From NCBI GenBank assembly GCA_030062745.1, contig CP099840.1, forward strand, positions 35,033,101 through 35,097,100: a stretch of 64,000 nt of DNA. Reading direction: 5' to 3'. The notes below the pieces were generated by a model, which saw only the letters and a list, made by a program, of their open reading frames with translations, made no database searches and was not told the origin of the DNA. The translations under genes and the position numbers were made by a program. This DNA comes from Capitulum mitella (taxonomy: Eukaryota > Arthropoda > Thecostraca > Pollicipedomorpha > Pollicipedidae). Positions 62,810 to 64,000 of this stretch are shown piece after piece (position 1 is the stretch's first letter; each line of letters opens with the position of its first letter).

Positions 62810-63119
62810 CTGAAACGAAACACCGCGAGATGAGCAGACACCCTGAAAATGCACTCCGACGGGAAAATAACAGTCTGAAATATCGCGAAACGAACAGACA
62901 CCCTAAAAATACAACGTGAGGGAAAGGGAAAAAAATCAGATATCATGAGATGAACAATTTAAGAAGACATGAGACGACAATGAAGAGATACCGTGAGGTA
63001 AACGGACACTTTAACGGGGCACTGCGCGAGAAACCAACATTGGAACGACACGCACGAGACGAACACTAGCGAGACGCCGCTAGGCAGTCACGGTGCGGCG
63101 CGCCGGTCTCCGTGCTCAC

Positions 63120-63299
63120 TGTCGCAGTTCAGGGCGTGCTCGCCGGTCCAGCCGGTCTCCGTGCAGACGAGCTCGCGCTCCTGAGGGCCGGAGACGTCCT
63201 GCATGCCCGGCCGGCACACGTAACGAGTCGTCCCGCCGCGCGCGATGCTCAGCTCGCTGATCCGGGAGCCCGGCTCCGGCTGCGGCGGCCACCGGCACG
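63120..63299 (-). CDS. Sushi (CCP) domain exon B
   Basis: The exon is 180 nt, phase 1 at both ends; acceptor CTCCGCCGACAG, donor GCGACA|GTGAGC. It encodes CRWPPQPEPGSRISELSIA, TTRYVCRPGMQDVSG, RELVCTETGWTGEHALNC: a complete CCP signature. The donor context GAC-N|GTGAG is nearly identical to those of exons A and C. Confidence 0.87.
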
Positions 63300-63850
63300 C
63301 TGTCGGCGGAGGCACGGAGCCGTGCAGCAGCGCCCTCTGGGCCATCACAGGGCTGAGTTTGGTCGGTAGCAGGACGCCCAGGAAGCGCTGCTGTTGTCTG
63401 TATACGCTCCGTTTTCGCTAAGGTTAACGCTTTGTTCCTTTGTGATGCTGGGCAGGGAGACATTTTAAAGGGAAGACGGTCGCTTAGTTCAACGATAATG
63501 ACAAAGCCAAAAAACTGTCATGGCAAACGGAAAGTATAGAATAAACTTTGGACGATGTTTGACGTTGAAATCATGACAACGAGCGCCTTTTACAAAGCAC
63601 AGTTAGCAGCTGACGAGGGATCTTGTATAGATTGCTGGCGCTGAGACTCGGATAGCAGAGCATGAGAAGACAATCACGTCAACTCTACACCATTCCCGAA
63701 AACTGATCCTTCCGCGTAAACCGCCACTGTCTACACGGACGCATCCAGTCGGTAAGGCATCGCGCAAAGCCGGTCTGTCCCAAACCAGACCTTAGCCTCG
63801 CAGTCGCGGTCCAGAGAGCCGGCCTGCGGCAGACCAGACGGCCGACTCAC

Positions 63851-64000
63851 AGTCGCACTCGGGTACGCAGCCGTCCCAGCCGGTGGGCGAGCAGGCGAGC
63901 CGGTACCAGTGGCGGCCCCAGGGCAGCTGGGACGCGTCCGAGCACTGGTACGTGGCGGCCTCGTCTCCCAGCGTCCAGTCGACGGTCGACGCCATGCCGG
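63851..64000 (-). CDS. Sushi (CCP) domain exon A, cut by the window edge
   Basis: This is the 3' part of a further CCP exon, ending at donor GCGACT|GTGAGT in phase 1. The visible product reads GMASTVDWTLGDEAATYQCS, WYRLACSPTGWDGCVPEC, covering the second to fourth CCP cysteines and the GW motif. The first cysteine and the acceptor are beyond position 64000, so the gene continues to the right, where its 5' end must lie. Confidence 0.83.

Overview
This window is animal nuclear DNA with small coding islands in repeat-rich non-coding sequence. It has no operons, no rRNA and no viral genome. Coding exons are short, flanked by GT/AG splice sites, and separated by kilobase introns. An Ig exon of the lachesin/DIP type, EB-like cysteine modules, sushi exons and two perfect matches to the ecdysone-receptor inverted-repeat motif suggest an arthropod, perhaps a crustacean. 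That assignment is inference; no species marker is present.

Layout: (1) About 3.2-13.8 kb, minus strand: the 5' part of an Ig-superfamily surface-protein gene. A signal-peptide exon (13744-13789) and an Ig exon (3255-3376) are phase-compatible across a 10.4-kb intron. The start codon lies beside a (GCC)n tract and a 33-bp minisatellite. (2) About 14.7-37 kb: no convincing host gene. It holds CpG-rich islands, a three-unit 1.3-kb tandem repeat (20.6-24.65 kb), a perfect 20-bp hairpin (26.68 kb) and one nearly intact DNA transposon (27006-29726). The transposon has CACTGG/CCAGTG ends, TAA direct repeats and a one-base frameshift in its transposase-like gene. (3) 37.3-44.06 kb, plus strand: a four-exon gene for a type I membrane protein. 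It has a signal peptide, two cysteine-rich EB-like modules, one membrane helix and a tail with PPPY and LPSY motifs. Its second intron holds a 1.9-kb imperfect palindrome, and its third exon carries a one-base frameshift. (4) About 44-59.9 kb: no supported gene. It holds microsatellites, a tRNA-like SINE head, a hAT-like terminus, an inverted repeat and a tandem pair of ecdysone-receptor-like sites. (5) 59.9-64 kb, minus strand: five sushi (CCP) exons, each (where both ends are visible) an in-frame phase 1-1 unit. They belong to a larger gene running off the right edge, and one intron is largely a 31-bp minisatellite with a higher-order duplication.

The host genes share a theme of cell-surface or secreted recognition proteins, but nothing shows that they act together. 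The window is also notable for at least nine unrelated minisatellite families.
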